A stretch of 64,000 nucleotides of DNA from Macrostomum hystrix (lineage: Eukaryota > Platyhelminthes > Macrostomidae): positions 2,034,001 to 2,098,000 of the forward strand of contig CATNEN010000001.1 of the NCBI GenBank assembly GCA_950097015.1. Reading direction: 5' to 3'. Below are positions 1 to 11,796 of the stretch, piece after piece (the first letter of the stretch is position 1; each line of letters starts with the position of its first letter). A program made the position numbers and the translations under genes. Below the pieces are notes generated by a model. That model saw only the letters and a program-made list of their open reading frames with translations. It was not told where the DNA came from and searched no databases.

Positions 1-198
1 GTCAACGGCACCAGCGGTCTAAGCAGCGACGACGGCGGCGGCGATGGCGGATTCGGCGGCGGCGGCGGAGGCGGTCGAGCAAACGGCGCCGCTGGCGCTG
101 GCGACGGCTCTTACCACGCTAACGACGGCGGCAACGCGGGCGCCGAACACGGAGAGATTTTACTCCACCTTCTCCATTTCTCTAAGGCCGATTGTTAA
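1..198 (+). pseudogene. PG0: degenerate 3' exon of a PAN/Gly-rich gene, cut by window edge
   Basis: Reading frame 1 is open from the first base to a TAA at 196-198. It begins with a glycine-rich stretch (DGGFGGGGGGG) like exon 4 of the PG family seen throughout this window. The conserved end of that exon, a Gly run followed by a SFC...C motif, is replaced by unrelated residues, and the last residues (KADC) only loosely resemble the subfamily C ending DANC. The upstream exons lie outside the window. I read it as a decayed last exon on the plus strand; a truncated but expressed variant cannot be excluded. Confidence 0.5.
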
Positions 199-463
199 CT
201 GAGTGGAGACTGAGGGGTCAACCAGAAGGAGAAGTTTACCTTGAATAACAGTACTTGAGAAAGAATAGAACACCCTTAGCTTAAATTTACTTAAATTCAC
301 TTGTTAATAGTTACTCGTATTTTCTTATCAAAATAATTTTTTGTAGGAGTAATAATAAACAGTATTTCTGTCTAAATGAAAAAAATACGGATCATGATGG
401 ACGATTATTTTTTCGTAAGTCTAATACATATATATTTACCGAATTGTCTCGTATTTTTTATAT

Positions 464-690
464 GGGTCGTAGCCTAGTGGTAAGAGCGACGGACTTTCGA
501 CTTGAATGTCGCGGGTTCGATTCGCGTCTCCACAGGAACAATTTGTGCAGTTAACTCTGCATTGCTTCAGTTCACCCGGCTGTTAAATTGGTGTCAGCAT
601 CAGCTGGGGAAAATGAGGGTGGGTGTGACGTCCCCCAGTCCATGGACTGATCGGCCGTACGTAGCCTTCAGATCCCATCAACTCAGGCTC
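464..690 (+). repeat. tRNA-derived SINE, 3'-degraded copy
   Basis: The head looks like a tRNA gene: an A-box-like TAGCCTAGTGGTAAGAGC followed by a B box GGGTTCGATTCG. The body then reads CTCTGCATTGCTTCAGTTCA and an ACCCGGCTGTTAAAT block, as in the fuller copy at 52240-52571. The match fades near 670-690, so the 3' end is degraded. Pol III promoter boxes plus a shared central block are the signature of a SINE. It is not a functional tRNA gene. Confidence 0.75.
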
Positions 691-1136
691 GGATGAAATA
701 TAGTATAACAAAAAAATTGATTTCTTTATATTATATGACATATACCAAGATTTCGTGTAACTTAAGGATAATCAGTAATCTTCATATTTGTATAGTTTTA
801 AGCCTATAAAGTGTAACAAAGTTCACATTAAATGTAAACCACGTTAACTAACTGCGATGCATTATTAAAAAAAAATTACTTCTGATTAATTAGAATTCAA
901 TTAGCTAAAGCTGCATAGTTCTCAATTTATCATATGCAAAAGCACATATCATTTTACGATGCTTTAATAAAAAAATGGATTAAGTTTGGGAGAAAAATTT
1001 TATGCTTAACTGCATGACTGTATGACTGTATGAGGAGAGTCAAATGGTCAGAATTGGTCAATAATGTTTGAAAATTTACAGAAATACCGCTAAATAAGAG
1101 AATGCAAGCAGCAGTTAGGCTGTCGACAAAAACTTC

Positions 1137-1568
1137 AGTGGCTTAATAATAATAATAATAATAATTGACACTAGACCCAAGGGCCAGTGCAGGTGTTGTG
1201 TGTCAGGCACACTAGCAGGTGGGGACTGCACACCTAATGTACTCCCCGGCTCTCTCGGACACCGGTTGACAGCCGCGTGTCAGCAATGGAATTTATTTTT
1301 CTAAACATATCGGCAGCATCCAAACCCCACAGAATTGCCGCACAGAACTGCTTTATTCCACGCCAGCCGGAATTATTATTACCCGACGAAATGTCGGTAC
1401 TCATTTGCAGCTGAGTAGACTGTGTGCACATCAGGGCAAAGCAGCTTGCCAAAGGCTGCACGAATAGTTCTAGACTAGGTCGGGAGTCGAACCCAGGACC
1501 ATCTGATCCAGAGTCCGACACCTTACTGACTGAGCTATCCGCCCAGATAACCCAGATAGTGGCTTAAT
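1137..1568 (-). repeat. Second SINE family, full copy with 11-bp target-site duplication
   Basis: On the minus strand a tRNA-like head (GGGCGGATAGCTCAGTCAGT, then B box GGGTTCGACTCCC) starts near 1544-1557. The element ends in a short (ATT)n tail near 1148. The flanks at 1137-1147 and 1558-1568 both read AGTGGCTTAAT, a perfect 11-bp target-site duplication. The body contains CAGCTGCAAATGAGTACC, close to the CAGCTGTTAAATGGGTACC block of the SINE at 52240. Two SINE families with different tRNA heads therefore appear to share a central domain. Confidence 0.8.
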
Positions 1569-1740
1569 GGTATTAAATTTCACGAACGTTAGCTCATTGC
1601 GCAGTATTATTAAATAAAAATACCCGGATATAGTTGGCAAACTGCATGAAAACGACAGCTCAGCTAAATCATTGCGGTATCGTTTTGACAAGAAAAACAA
1701 AACAGAAGCCAAGGGCAATACACAACCAATGTCCTTCGTC

Positions 1741-3371
1741 ATGAAAACGCAAGTTTGCAAAGCTATGCTGACTTTGCTACTTCTGCTTGACATCAATGGT
1801 AGATAATTTTCTTCCAATCTCCTTTTTTTAAAACCTAGCGTTAAAAAATTGCTTAAAACATGACTTAAAAAGTAACAAATTAAAATTTCCACTCTGTTTG
1901 TTTTCTGCCTATTAGAATCTGTTGAGGACAGTTCATCACATGAGTTTCTTCCCTCATTCAACATCAACAGCGTTGTCGACTGTCTGCGCTGACGTCAACA
2001 GCGGCCAAATCTTTGTCGAGCAGTCGGTCTCGCTCCGCCTGAACGACTCCGTGAGCAGCCGCGTCTTAAACGCCTCGGCCGATAACTTTCGCTCGAAGTT
2101 TGAGTGCCTGACCACATGCCAACGCACCGACTGCGCTGCCGCTAGAGCACTGAGGACATCGGTCAGCGACTGGGTCTGCCAGCTGCTGCTCATCAACGAC
2201 GCCTCGGTGGCTCCGGGACCGCCAGGGAGTCATGCCGAGCGGCTGTTTGAGCTCGGAGACGGCTGGAGACTGTGGCTGCCACACGAACTCGACCAGCTGC
2301 TGCGGTCTCGACGATTCACCAATGGTTCCATCGGATTTCAGAGTGAGTCTGTACAGTGAGACTGTTACAATAAGGCTGGCAGAGTGAATTGTGAGTCTAT
2401 GCTCACAAAAGTTCTGTCTATCTACACTACAGACTCGAGCATCAGGAGGAGCGGCTCCGTCCAGCTGACTGTCGTGAACGTGACAGGCTGCTACCGCTTG
2501 GAGGCCTGGGGCGCGGCAGGCGGGGCCAACACCTTCAACAACAAGGTCGGCGGCAGAGGTGCCTACTCAGCCGGCAGCTTCAATCTCACCGGAGGCACCC
2601 GGCTGTCGATCGTTGTCGGCCAGGCCGGAGGCGACGTCACAGCGGGCGGTGCCGGAGCTGGTGGCGGCGGTGGCAGCTTCGTGTACCGGACGAACGACAA
2701 TGCGCTTCTCCTTGCGGCTGGTGGCGGCGGCGGAGCTTCTTCTTGGGCTGCGGGTGAGTCGAGAATCCGATTTAAATTCCATTTGCCGAATAATGTTTAA
2801 CAATGTTTTAAGTCGAAAAGAAGTTTTTAAATTGATGGCGTCATTACTGACTTATAGTAGCAATTTGGAATTTTGAAATCGCACAACTTAAGGCCGACCC
2901 GGGCTGTCTGGCACCAGCGGCGGCGACTCTTTTGGTGATTTGAGCGCCAACACGGGCTTCGGAGGCAGCAACGGCCAGCCGGGGAACAACGGTGCTGGGT
3001 CGACTAGCGATTTCTACGGTGGCTGCGGCGCTGGCTGGCTCGGCAGGGCTGCGAATCGAACCAACGTCAGTCACGGCGACTCAGGCGCTGATCGCATCGA
3101 AAACTGGATCGGCGGTTTTGCGGGCTCCGCTGGAAACGGCGGTGACGGTGGATTCGGCGGCGGAGGCGGAGGCGGCAACGCCAACGGAGCTGCAGGAGGC
3201 GGCGGAGGCTTCAGCGGCGGAGGTGCCGGTGTGGGTGGTTACCACGCCGGTGGCGGCGGCGGCTCCTTCTGCAGCGGCGGCAGCTGCACCGGAGCAAACG
3301 CCGGCAACTCCGCCGACATTCAAGGCCGAGTAGTTTTCCGCATTCTAACCGAGACTGATGCCAACTGCTGA
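1741..3371 (+). CDS. PG1: secreted PAN-domain / glycine-rich protein, subfamily C
   Basis: Proposed exons are 1741-1798, 1932-2342, 2433-2753 and 2893-3371, all joined in phase 1, giving about 422 residues. Exon 1 encodes a leader (MKTQ..., with a TLLLLL core). Exon 2 has the PAN/apple-like pattern C-x3-C-x4-C followed by WVCQLLLIND. Exon 3 has the GCY...WGAAGG and GGGGGSFVY motifs of the ALK/LTK-type glycine-rich domain. Exon 4 continues it (GGCGAGWLG, poly-Gly, SFCSGGSC) and ends DANC. Donors are GTAGAT, GTGAGT and GTGAGT. The exon-2 start is uncertain: an acceptor at 1931 gives the family length of 411 nt and an open frame, but the better pyrimidine tract at 1914-1915 would meet a stop. 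The first 56 nt of exon 2 are unlike its sisters. It is predicted to be secreted; the family function is unknown to me. Confidence 0.75.
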
Positions 3372-4104
3372 ACCAATCGATATGCCAAACATTGACTAGA
3401 GTAAAAGTACTTCGTTAAAAATCAGATGCACAAAAATACGTACAACAGTCCTTGCCTCCCTAAAGCCTTACTGATCCAGCAGCACAGAGTGTTAGTGTTT
3501 TTGTTAATTTGTCTATCACAAAACCATGTTCCCAATTTTTACGACTGACTTTTCATAACGATAAAATTATTCTTAAGTGGTCTTGGGTATTGTGCTCGAT
3601 CATAAAATATTTGCAAGGACTTCAGAGTTATCACACCTCAGTATATAATTACATTGATAATAATCAGCAATCAGCAATAAAACACGAGCTCCTTGAAACA
3701 CAACAATGGCGTCGCGACAGCTCGTACTAGACCTGATATCGGCCGAAAAAGCAAGATCGTGGCTTATCGATTCAAAGAATTTGCATTTGCGAAAGGATGA
3801 AAGGGCGTCTTTTTAGGCAAACAAGTTTCGGACAACTTTCTGGCATGCGGTCGGCTCCATCTGGTACCACTTGTAACACGAGGCCTTGTAACACGAGTAA
3901 AAATCAAGCCCCGTGAGGCGGTGCTCCAACTTATGCAAGTTGGAATTCATCAATTAGCGATGTACATAGAGAGAGAGCGAACGTAAATTAGAAGCGATAT
4001 AATTATTCAGCTAATTCGTCATCGTTCACGGTAACAGTTCGACAGTACAGTTTTCACTCGTAATTACTCGTGATCGTGATTCCGAATGTAAACTGCACAC
4101 AAAA
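3372..4104. other. Convergent intergenic region between PG1 and PG2
   Basis: I see no coding sequence here. The right part, about 3830-4080, is also found in reverse at about 11600-11810, where it abuts the truncated PG5 exon. It belongs to the 3' flank of the A unit and holds a short GAGAGA run near 3970. Confidence 0.5.
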
Positions 4105-6547
4105 TCAGCATGCAGACGGCAGCAGTTGCAGCACAACTTGTCCATGCTGACTGTCGCTGTTGCCACCAGTGACGGCAGTACAGTCGACGCCGTCACAGAA
4201 GGAGCCGCCTCCGCCGCCAGCGTGATTGCGTCCAATTCCAGCGCCGCCGCCGCTCTATCCTCCGCCGGCACCTGCGGCACCCCCTCCGCCTCCGCTGCCG
4301 CCGCTGCCACCGCCACCGCCAAAGCCGCCATCTCCAGTGTTGCCACTTCCAGCGATGCCACCCGTCCAGCCTTGATTTGGGCCTCCGCCTCGGTCACCGT
4401 CGTTGGCACTGCGCCTCGAGTTCCCGGCCTGACCCAGCCAGCCAGCACCGCAGCCTCCGTGATTGCTGCTCGGGGGTGTGTCGCTTGGTTTGTTAAATCC
4501 CGGACTACCATTCGTCCCACCAAAGCCAGCATTAGAGCCAGGATTAGTTGAATCCGATCCGTTCACACTCGACTGGCCGGGAAAGCCTAGGAAATCAGGT
4601 CAGTGAACAGTTTGCAAATTCAAATAGGCATTGGCCAGTAGCTAAAGGCAGTGGTGCCAATGTTACACAGGTGCCTGGTTATGGGTATTCTGTTCGATTG
4701 TAGCTTACATGTCAATCTCGGCAACATACTGGGAATGTTTCAGTCAAGCGAGTACTACTCCAACTCCTACTGCTTATAGTAACATTTGCAGGAGGGCTTT
4801 GAACACAGGCATTCTATTTGATAACATTTGAACCTCAGCCTGAGGCAGACAATACCACAGACTCCAAGCGACACCCGGGACCGAAAATTCCTTAAGAAAA
4901 CGGAAGTGGACACTCATAAACCAAAGTAGAAAGCGATATAAGTCACATTTAATTGTGAATGGTACAGTGAGTACTGCCAGGGTTGTATTTGTGAATTAGC
5001 TTTTATAATTCTCGCGTTTTATAGTGTTGATGCGTATACATCAAGCGCTAAGGTCCCTGAGCTCGATTCCGCAGCCGTTTGCCCTTGAGGGCAAACCACC
5101 AAGGCACAGTGAGAGTGTGCAATACCTGACGATGAGAAAGTCAGGGAAGATGTACACACCTGTGTGAGTGACTGCGTACATTATCTATGTGCATGTGTGT
5201 TTAGGAGTCAGCTGGCTACTGGGAAAATTCGTCTCTTCGCTGGCTGCATCTAATATCACCGAATAATGTACCTTTGCGAGCAGCCCTCAAAAAGCAGTCT
5301 GAAAAATACTTTGTACGAGCTCGGGGACGCTCTAGTTTACAATTAATGCCAGCTTTGTTAGAAAAACCGACCTGAGAGGGAGAATGACGCCCCTCCTCCG
5401 CCTCCCGCCGCTACCAGTGGGCGATTGGCACCGTTGACATACACGAAGCTGCCACCTCCTCCGCCGCCGCCGTTGCTGCCATCCGTGGCTGGTCCTCCGG
5501 CCTGGCCGACAAGAATCGACAGCTGGACGCCGGCAGTCAGGTTGAAGCGGCCCGACATGAAGGCTCCGCTGCCGCCAGTTGTGCCGGTGACGCTGTTAGA
5601 GCCGCCCGCAGCGCCCCAGGCGTTGATGCTGTAGCAGCCGGTGAAGTTGATTGACAGCTGCTGGATGGAGCCCAGCCTGCCCGAGTTGGAATCTGAGAGA
5701 CAGTTCCAGCGATTGTGTGAATTCAGTTTACAGGCTTTAAGCTGAGGACTGATAATAATTTTATTTTCAAACGAAACTGCGTCCAAAGTTTATTAAGTTA
5801 GCTTAGAAAATTCTCTGCTAATAGGCGGTATAAAAGTACGTCGTAGTGCTTTTTTATAATCAGTGTACAATTTAGGAAGCAGCACATGTTTGAGAATGCT
5901 CCTTGTGAAATCAGGGGACAACAGTGAACGCGATTCTACCGTAAAAAACATAAATGCTGTGAAAAATGTAATACAAAACTTAACAATTTAATACTCAAGG
6001 CTCACTGTTAAACTTGTAGAGGAGCATTCTGCTCAGCAGCACTTCCTGGAAGTTCCACAGCTTCCACACCTTAGCTCCGGGCTCGACGCCGATCGTTCTG
6101 GTCACGTGACTGGCATTCGACCTCCGCGTGCCGTTGGACTCGTCGTTCAAGAAGACCAGCTGGCAGACACCGGCGCTGTCGATCACGCTGACGGCTGCGC
6201 AGTCTCTCTCGGAGCACAGGTTCAGGCAGCCGAGCTCCTTGCTCCAGGCGGTCTCGTTGATGACATCAGAGCTGACAGCCGTGCTGATGATCAGCGGGCT
6301 GGGAGCGGCGTGCTCGACGAAGGTTGCAGCGTTGCAGAGCAGAGCACTGCTAACTAAGAATTTGAGATGGTCTTGTCTGTTCAATTCGTGCAACTGAGCA
6401 GCATGTTTCTGATATTGTTCAATTTTCATGCCCAGTGCCTTAATAGATTAAGCAGCGATCATTTCATTTACTTAAGCAGTAGTAAATAATCATCTGAAAA
6501 CGGTTACCTGAAGTTAGAACTTGCAGTAGTTCGCCAATGAATCTCAT
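4105..6547 (-). pseudogene. PG2: secreted PAN/Gly-rich gene, subfamily A, with one nonsense codon
   Basis: Minus-strand exons are 6547-6508 (leader MRFIGELLQVLTS), 6353-6006 (PAN-like, C-x3-C-x4-C then GVCQLVFLND), 5692-5372 (GCYSINAWGAAGG half) and 4586-4105 (second Gly-rich half, ending LLPSAC). Exon lengths (40, 348, 321, 482) equal those of intact PG6 and PG10, and every junction is phase 1. The only obvious lesion is TAG at 4255-4257, where the sisters have TAC (Tyr) in GGYSGGG. It removes about 50 residues, including the last three cysteines. The exon-3 donor is a weak GTCGGT, shared by all A copies. It may be a recent pseudogene, a truncated functional form or a sequencing error. It is head to head with PG3. 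Confidence 0.82.
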
Positions 6548-7776
6548 ATCAAGTCGAGTTTTTGTGACGTTATTGCTAAGTTTTTGTTTTTTGTTCTATT
6601 TGTTTAACTTTTGCCTTGGTTTTGGCTGTCTCAAACGGCGAAACTCAGGTCTCAGGTAGAAGCCATCGGAAGCTAATTGGCTCTCCTATATAGTCTACAG
6701 GAAGCGCTGATGAATAATTATTCTCCATGTGAACTAGCAGCAACTGCCTTTACCAATCGGCTTTGCCAATTAAGCCGCAATCGTCACTGCTGAACGACTT
6801 GCGTGCTGAATTCAGCGAGGCCAGCTTCCACAGAGCCTCATTATTTCTTTTAAGTATTTTAGAAGCAGAAGACATAATGTGGAGCACTGGTAAGCCTTCA
6901 AATTAGTCTGTCAGGTAGAAATGCGTTTCTGAGAAAGGCTCGGACTTTAGTTCATGCTTTTTGGATCTATTCCGATTGACGCAAATGTTAAGCCCACTTT
7001 TAGTATTTTGTTTGAGAAACCGATGAAAAATTTACTAGCAAAGCCTGTTGCATTGTACAGTTTCTCGCCATTTGCCATTTGCTGCTCACAAACCTTGTAC
7101 CGTTAGTAGCTATTCCAGAGTTTGTTATAAAGAGCCATTGTAACTCCGACTTTAGTTAGCTCAGATTTGGGGTCAATTTCCGAAAACAGTTGCTTCCCTG
7201 TCTCTTTCTCGCGTTCTGCTGCATTAGTGTCTTAGGCTGTAATCGACGATGAATTCGACTGAAAACGGAACAGCACAACATTTTTAGGAATTTTCGTGCA
7301 CATAAACGACTTTTTTATTTCCTTTTTTTATCTTTTCTTTATGCCTTTGGGAGTCAGTATAAGCTATAAATATAAATATACAAGTTTCCTGAGCTCGATT
7401 CCACCGCGAGGCCAAATTCATGGTCTTGGGGGCTCGGCGAAACTTTCCCGAAACGTTTCTGAAATTATCATTTGTAGTTATTATGGTTTCATAAATTTTC
7501 TCATCTTGTTAGCTGTGCCGCAGAGCGCATAAGGCAAACAGGCCTAAACTCGCAAAACTTTCCAATTGCTGGTTGAAGGCTTTTGTTCTCAGATCTTGAA
7601 ATAAAAAACTTCAGCTTCCGTCTGAAAAAGTTCTTGCTGGGCCTTAAAGACATTGGGACAAGCCACTTAAAAGCAGGCACAAAAGACTGAAATTCTGGCA
7701 TCTGTCGCTTCTAAAAGAAGAAAAAAGTGCAGCAACGATATTAGCAGACTGTTAGAGCACGGGAAGGACAATTGCC
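6548..7776. promoter_or_regulatory. Divergent intergenic region between PG2 and PG3
   Basis: PG2 and PG3 start outward from this 1.2-kb stretch. It is the inverse of the 1.6-kb spacer between PG5 and PG6 (12378-13959), with a deletion of roughly 380 bp near 7495. A palindromic CTATATAG at 6686-6693 (minus) lies about 140 nt upstream of the PG2 start and recurs at the same place before PG6, PG10 and PG12. It may be the TATA element. Bidirectional control is an inference from geometry and conservation only. Confidence 0.45.
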
Positions 7777-9405
7777 ATGATGACAGAGTCATTCAAAATT
7801 CTGCTAAGCTACAATGCTGGTGAGTAAATATTTATTCATTTGGATTAACAACAATTTTCTTAAGACTGTCGATTGAAAAAAGTGTTCGGAAAGCGTCATA
7901 AATTTATGCCTTATGGAGGCGTCACATTCATGAAGTTCCGCCACTGTGTTCAGGCGCATGTGCCAATCTGATTCTGGCCCACATTCGCCCAGTGTTCATG
8001 GATGTCTCTGCTGACGTCAACAGCGGCCGAATCTTCTTCGAGCAGTCTTCCGCATTGCGCCTGAACGACTCCGTGAGCAGCCGCGTAGTAAACGCGTCAA
8101 TCGCCTCGCTGAGGGCCGATGTAGAGTGCCAGAGCGCCTGTTTACGCATCGACTGTGGCGCCACGCGAGCTCTCAGGACGTCGACGAGCGACTGGGTCTG
8201 CCAGCTGCTGCTCATCAACGACGCCTCGGTGGCTCCGGGACCGCCAGGGAGTCATGCCAGCGGCTGTTTGAGCTCGGAGACGGCTGGAGACTGTGGCTGC
8301 CACACGACCTCGACCAGCTGCTGCGGTCCCGACGATTCACCAATGGTTCCATCGGATTTCAGAGTGAGTCTGTACAGTGAGACTGTCAGAGTAAGGCTGT
8401 CGCAGTGAGTTGTGAGTCTATGTGAAAAATATAGGTTCAATCGTCGCTGTAGACTCGAGCATCGGGAGGAGCGGCTCCGTCCAGCTGACTGTCGTGAATG
8501 TGACCGGCTGCTACCGCTTGGAGGCCTGCGGCGCGGCAGGCGGGGCCAACACCTTCAACAACAAGGTCGGCGGCAGAGGTGCCTACTCAGCCGGCAGCTT
8601 CAATCTCACCGGAGGCACCCGGCTGTCGATCGTTGTCGGCCAGGCCGGAGGCGACGTCACAGCGGGCGGTGCCGGAGCTGGTGGCGGCGGTGGCAGCTTC
8701 GTGTACCGGACGAACGACAATGCGCTTCTCCTTGCGGCTGGTGGCGGCGGCGGAGCTTCTTCTTGGGCTGCGGGTGAGTGAAAAATCTCCGTTGATTGTT
8801 TAAATTTAATTTGCATTGTAAAAGAACTTTCAAAAACAATGATAAAAGTTGAATAAAAAATTGTTTTGATGGCGTCTTTACTGACTTGAAGTATCAATTT
8901 TAAATCTCTACCTCACAAAATTTCAGGCCGACCCGGGCTGTCTGGCACGAGAGGTAGCCACTCCTTCGGGCAAGAAAGCGCCAACACGGGCTTCGGAGGC
9001 AGCAACGGCCAGTCGGGGAACAACGGTGCTGGGTCGACTAGCAACTTCTACGGTGGCTGCGGCGCTGGCTGGCTCGGCAGGGCAGCGAATCGAACAAACG
9101 TCGGTTACGGCGACTCAGGCGCTGATCGCATCGAAAACTGGATCGGCGGTTTTGCGGGCTCCGCTGGAAACGGCAGTGACGGTGGATTCGGCGGCGGAGG
9201 CGGAGGCGGCAACGCCAACGGAGCTGCAGGAGGCGGCGGAGGCTTCAGCGGCGGAGGTGCCGGTGTGGGTGGTTACCACGCCGGTGGCGGCGGTGGCTCC
9301 TTCTGCAGCGGCGGCAGCTGCACCGGAGCAAACGCCGGCAACTCCGCCGACATCCAAGGCCGAGTAGTTTTTCGCATTCTGACCGAGACTGATGCCAATT
9401 GCTGA
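7777..9405 (+). pseudogene. PG3: subfamily C PAN/Gly-rich gene with leader deletion and frameshift
   Basis: Exons are 7777-7819, 7954-8363, 8453-8773 and 8927-9405. Exons 3 and 4 are open, the same length as in PG1 (321 and 479 nt), and nearly identical to it. Two lesions stand out. The leader lacks 15 nt that PG5 and PG11 keep, which removes the hydrophobic SCFLLL-type core (MMTESFKILLSYNA remains). Exon 2 has lost one base near 8256 (CATGCCAGCGG where PG1 has CATGCCGAGCGG), shifting the frame after GPPGSHA. Exon 2 is therefore 410 rather than 411 nt. The acceptor at 7952-7953 is clean and gives the subfamily C start GACANLILAHIRP. It is probably a young pseudogene. Confidence 0.8.
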
Positions 9406-10500
9406 GCTAGCTGCTTCGGCTCCGTAGCCGACTACCGGACTTCCTTTGACCACGAAGTTGTAGTTCGAACTTCAGCCTAGGAAATAACTGTAGTCAAGCA
9501 AGACACGAAACAGTCCATTGCAACAGTTAAAACTGCAAATGAACTTGTACTTTGCTATGTGAAATTACTTTAACTGCGCCAAAGGCTGTTCATTTGGCCC
9601 AACTTGGTTTGGTTTAAAGGCGATCTCTCTGGGCGAACCAAACCCCCTACACAAGTACGATATCTGTTTCTTGCTTCAAAATATTGCTTTTAATTTTTTA
9701 TTTGCAATACCTTTTATAAGTCTGCAGATAAGAAACAAAAAAGTTTTTATTCAGCGTAAATGCAATGAAAAACCGCCACTTCAAATGACACATTATGGCA
9801 TCGCCGTCTTTCAGCCAGCCGGCTCACTAAGCGGCGGGGTTTGCGAAGTCACACCACCTTTTCGCACCTCCCTAGTCTCCTATCCCGCTCTCGCGTTGTT
9901 TGCTTTCGGATATAAATATAAAATACACGCCATACAGCCCCACTATCTTCGCTGCCATTCCATCTCTTAAACAAAAAATCCTTCCGCCTTAAGATGACAA
10001 TTTCTTCATCTCTAATGTTATCCTGCACTCGTCTTGAGTATACGAGACTTGAGAATTACGAGTATACTCTTAAGTTTAGCGAAACGCTACAGCTGTCAAT
10101 TATGTTTCATATTCCGCTTCTAATTGGCATGAGCTCTCAAACTGACAATTCAAATCTGACTTGCACTTGAAATTTTTTTTGCGAAAAAACTTCTGTCGAT
10201 CGCGTTTGAAATTCGCTACTCAACATCGTTCGGCGTACTATGTGTCTTAGCTTGAGCAAGAATTAAAGTCAAACTTCAAACTACCATATAATAATAACTT
10301 ATATCTAGCATATAAATAGCATAAATAATGAGGACTGATGGTAATTTCAAATGCCATAAAAGGACCAAAACCCAGAACAGTCGCCAGTCCAGGGCCGCAG
10401 TCCCGTCTCGTTCGCACAGCCTCCGTAAAGCCCCCTGAAGCTCAATATCACAGGGACCTCAGAGCAGTCTGCTTGGCCTTTCAGGGCACGGTTGCACGGG
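9406..10500. other. Gene-free stretch
   Basis: I find no exon of the PG family, no transposon protein and no RNA gene here. It is AT-rich, with only short open frames lacking recognisable motifs. Confidence 0.4.
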
Positions 10501-10547
10501 GACGTTCTAGTTTACAATAATGCCAGCATTGTTAGAAAAAAACCGAC

Positions 10548-10984
10548 CTGAGCGGGAGAATGACGCCCCTCCTCCGCCTCCCGCCGCTACCAGTGGGCGA
10601 TTGGCACCGTTGACATACACGAAGCTGCCACCTCCTCCGCCGCCGCCGCTGCTGCTTAGAAAATTCCTTTCTAATATGCGGTATAAAAGTTCGTCGTAGT
10701 GCTTTTTTATAATCAGTGTACAATTTAGGAAGCAGCACATGTTTGAGAATGCTCCTTGTGAAATCAGGGGACAACAGTGAACACGATTCTACCGTAAAAA
10801 GCATAAATGCTGTGAAAAAACTCAATAATTTAATACTGAAGGCTTACTTTTAAACTTGTAGAGGAGCATTCTGCTCAGCAACACTTCCTGGAAGTTCCAC
10901 AGCTTCCACACCTTAGCTCCGGGCTCGACACCGACCGTTCTGGTCACGTGACTGGCATTCGACCTCCGCGTGCCGTTGGACTCG
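10548..10984 (-). pseudogene. PG4: rearranged fragment of a subfamily A gene
   Basis: On the minus strand, 10984-10848 is the 3' part of a PAN exon (...NASHVTRTVGVEPG... to the donor), and about 10655-10548 is the last third of exon 3 (GSFVYVNGANRPLVAAGGGG). Between them is intron 2, but the acceptor and first two thirds of exon 3 are missing, so intron sequence runs straight into the poly-Gly coding run. Beyond 10985 the homology to the PAN exon stops inside a codon. Signal exon and exon 4 are absent. It is a non-functional duplication scrap. Confidence 0.8.
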
Positions 10985-11600
10985 ACTTGGAAGCGTTGGT
11001 ACGAGCATTACCTAGCAGTAAAACGAAGATTTGCCGGCTGCCAGTTTCCATGTTTTCTGGGATCTTTTTGATGAGTAGCCCTTGGCGACAGGTAGTTTTC
11101 TACCTGTTGAAGAGTGAAGAAATTCAAGAAACGGGAGCTGAAATGCTCTCGTTAAGGAAATTTTTCAAGCCCCGCAAGCCGTAGTGGATCTTCTACAGTT
11201 AGGAAGAAACACGTTTGTGTTGAGTATAGAGTTACATTGAGAATATTCGCTTGACAACTCCACTTCTTTAGTGTTGAATAATTTTTTGCGGCGTCTGTGA
11301 GTCTTTTGTTTCTTGTTTACGAAAGCACAGTCTTTTATCAATATTACTTTATTAATCATTATTCTTTATTTTCTTGATCAACTGTTCACAAACGGGTGCT
11401 TCATATACTAATTAAAATGTCGCTTAAAAGACATTGTAAAAATATTTATAATAATAATAAAACAATGGACTAAACCTGCCTCAATCGGGACAGACGTGCA
11501 ACCTACGGCACAGCCGCAGTAATGCCACGTAGAGCAATGAATATTCTAAGATAGTTTAGGCGGTACTTAGCTTGTTGTCTTGACATTTGACAAGTTTTTT
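10985..11600. other. Gene-free stretch next to the PG4 breakpoint
   Basis: The sequence is unlike the PG unit. One open frame (10948-11184, +) runs across the PG4 breakpoint, with a C-terminus KFFKPRKP that I do not recognise. I would not call it a gene. Confidence 0.35.
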
Positions 11601-11796
11601 TCAGGTCAAGAGTAATTACGAGTGAAAACTGTACTGTCGAACTGTTACCGTGAACGATGAAGAATTAGCTGAATAATTATATCGCTTCTAATTTACGTAC
11701 GCTCTCTCTCTCTATGCACATCGCTAATTGATGAATTCCAACTTACATAATTATAGCGAGCACTGCCTCACGGGGCAGATGGTACCAGATGGAGCT

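Noticed and set aside
476-533. A functional tRNA gene
   Set aside because: The tRNA-like head is followed by a SINE body shared with 52240-52571, and the cloverleaf is imperfect.
3081-3323. Ala/Ser/Thr-rich open frames on both strands over exon 4 of every PG copy (also 4126-4551, 9115-9453, 15958-16440, 49694-50194)
   Set aside because: They are other-frame readings of GGN-rich sequence, which has few stops; the Gly-rich frame has conserved splice borders, motifs and cysteines.
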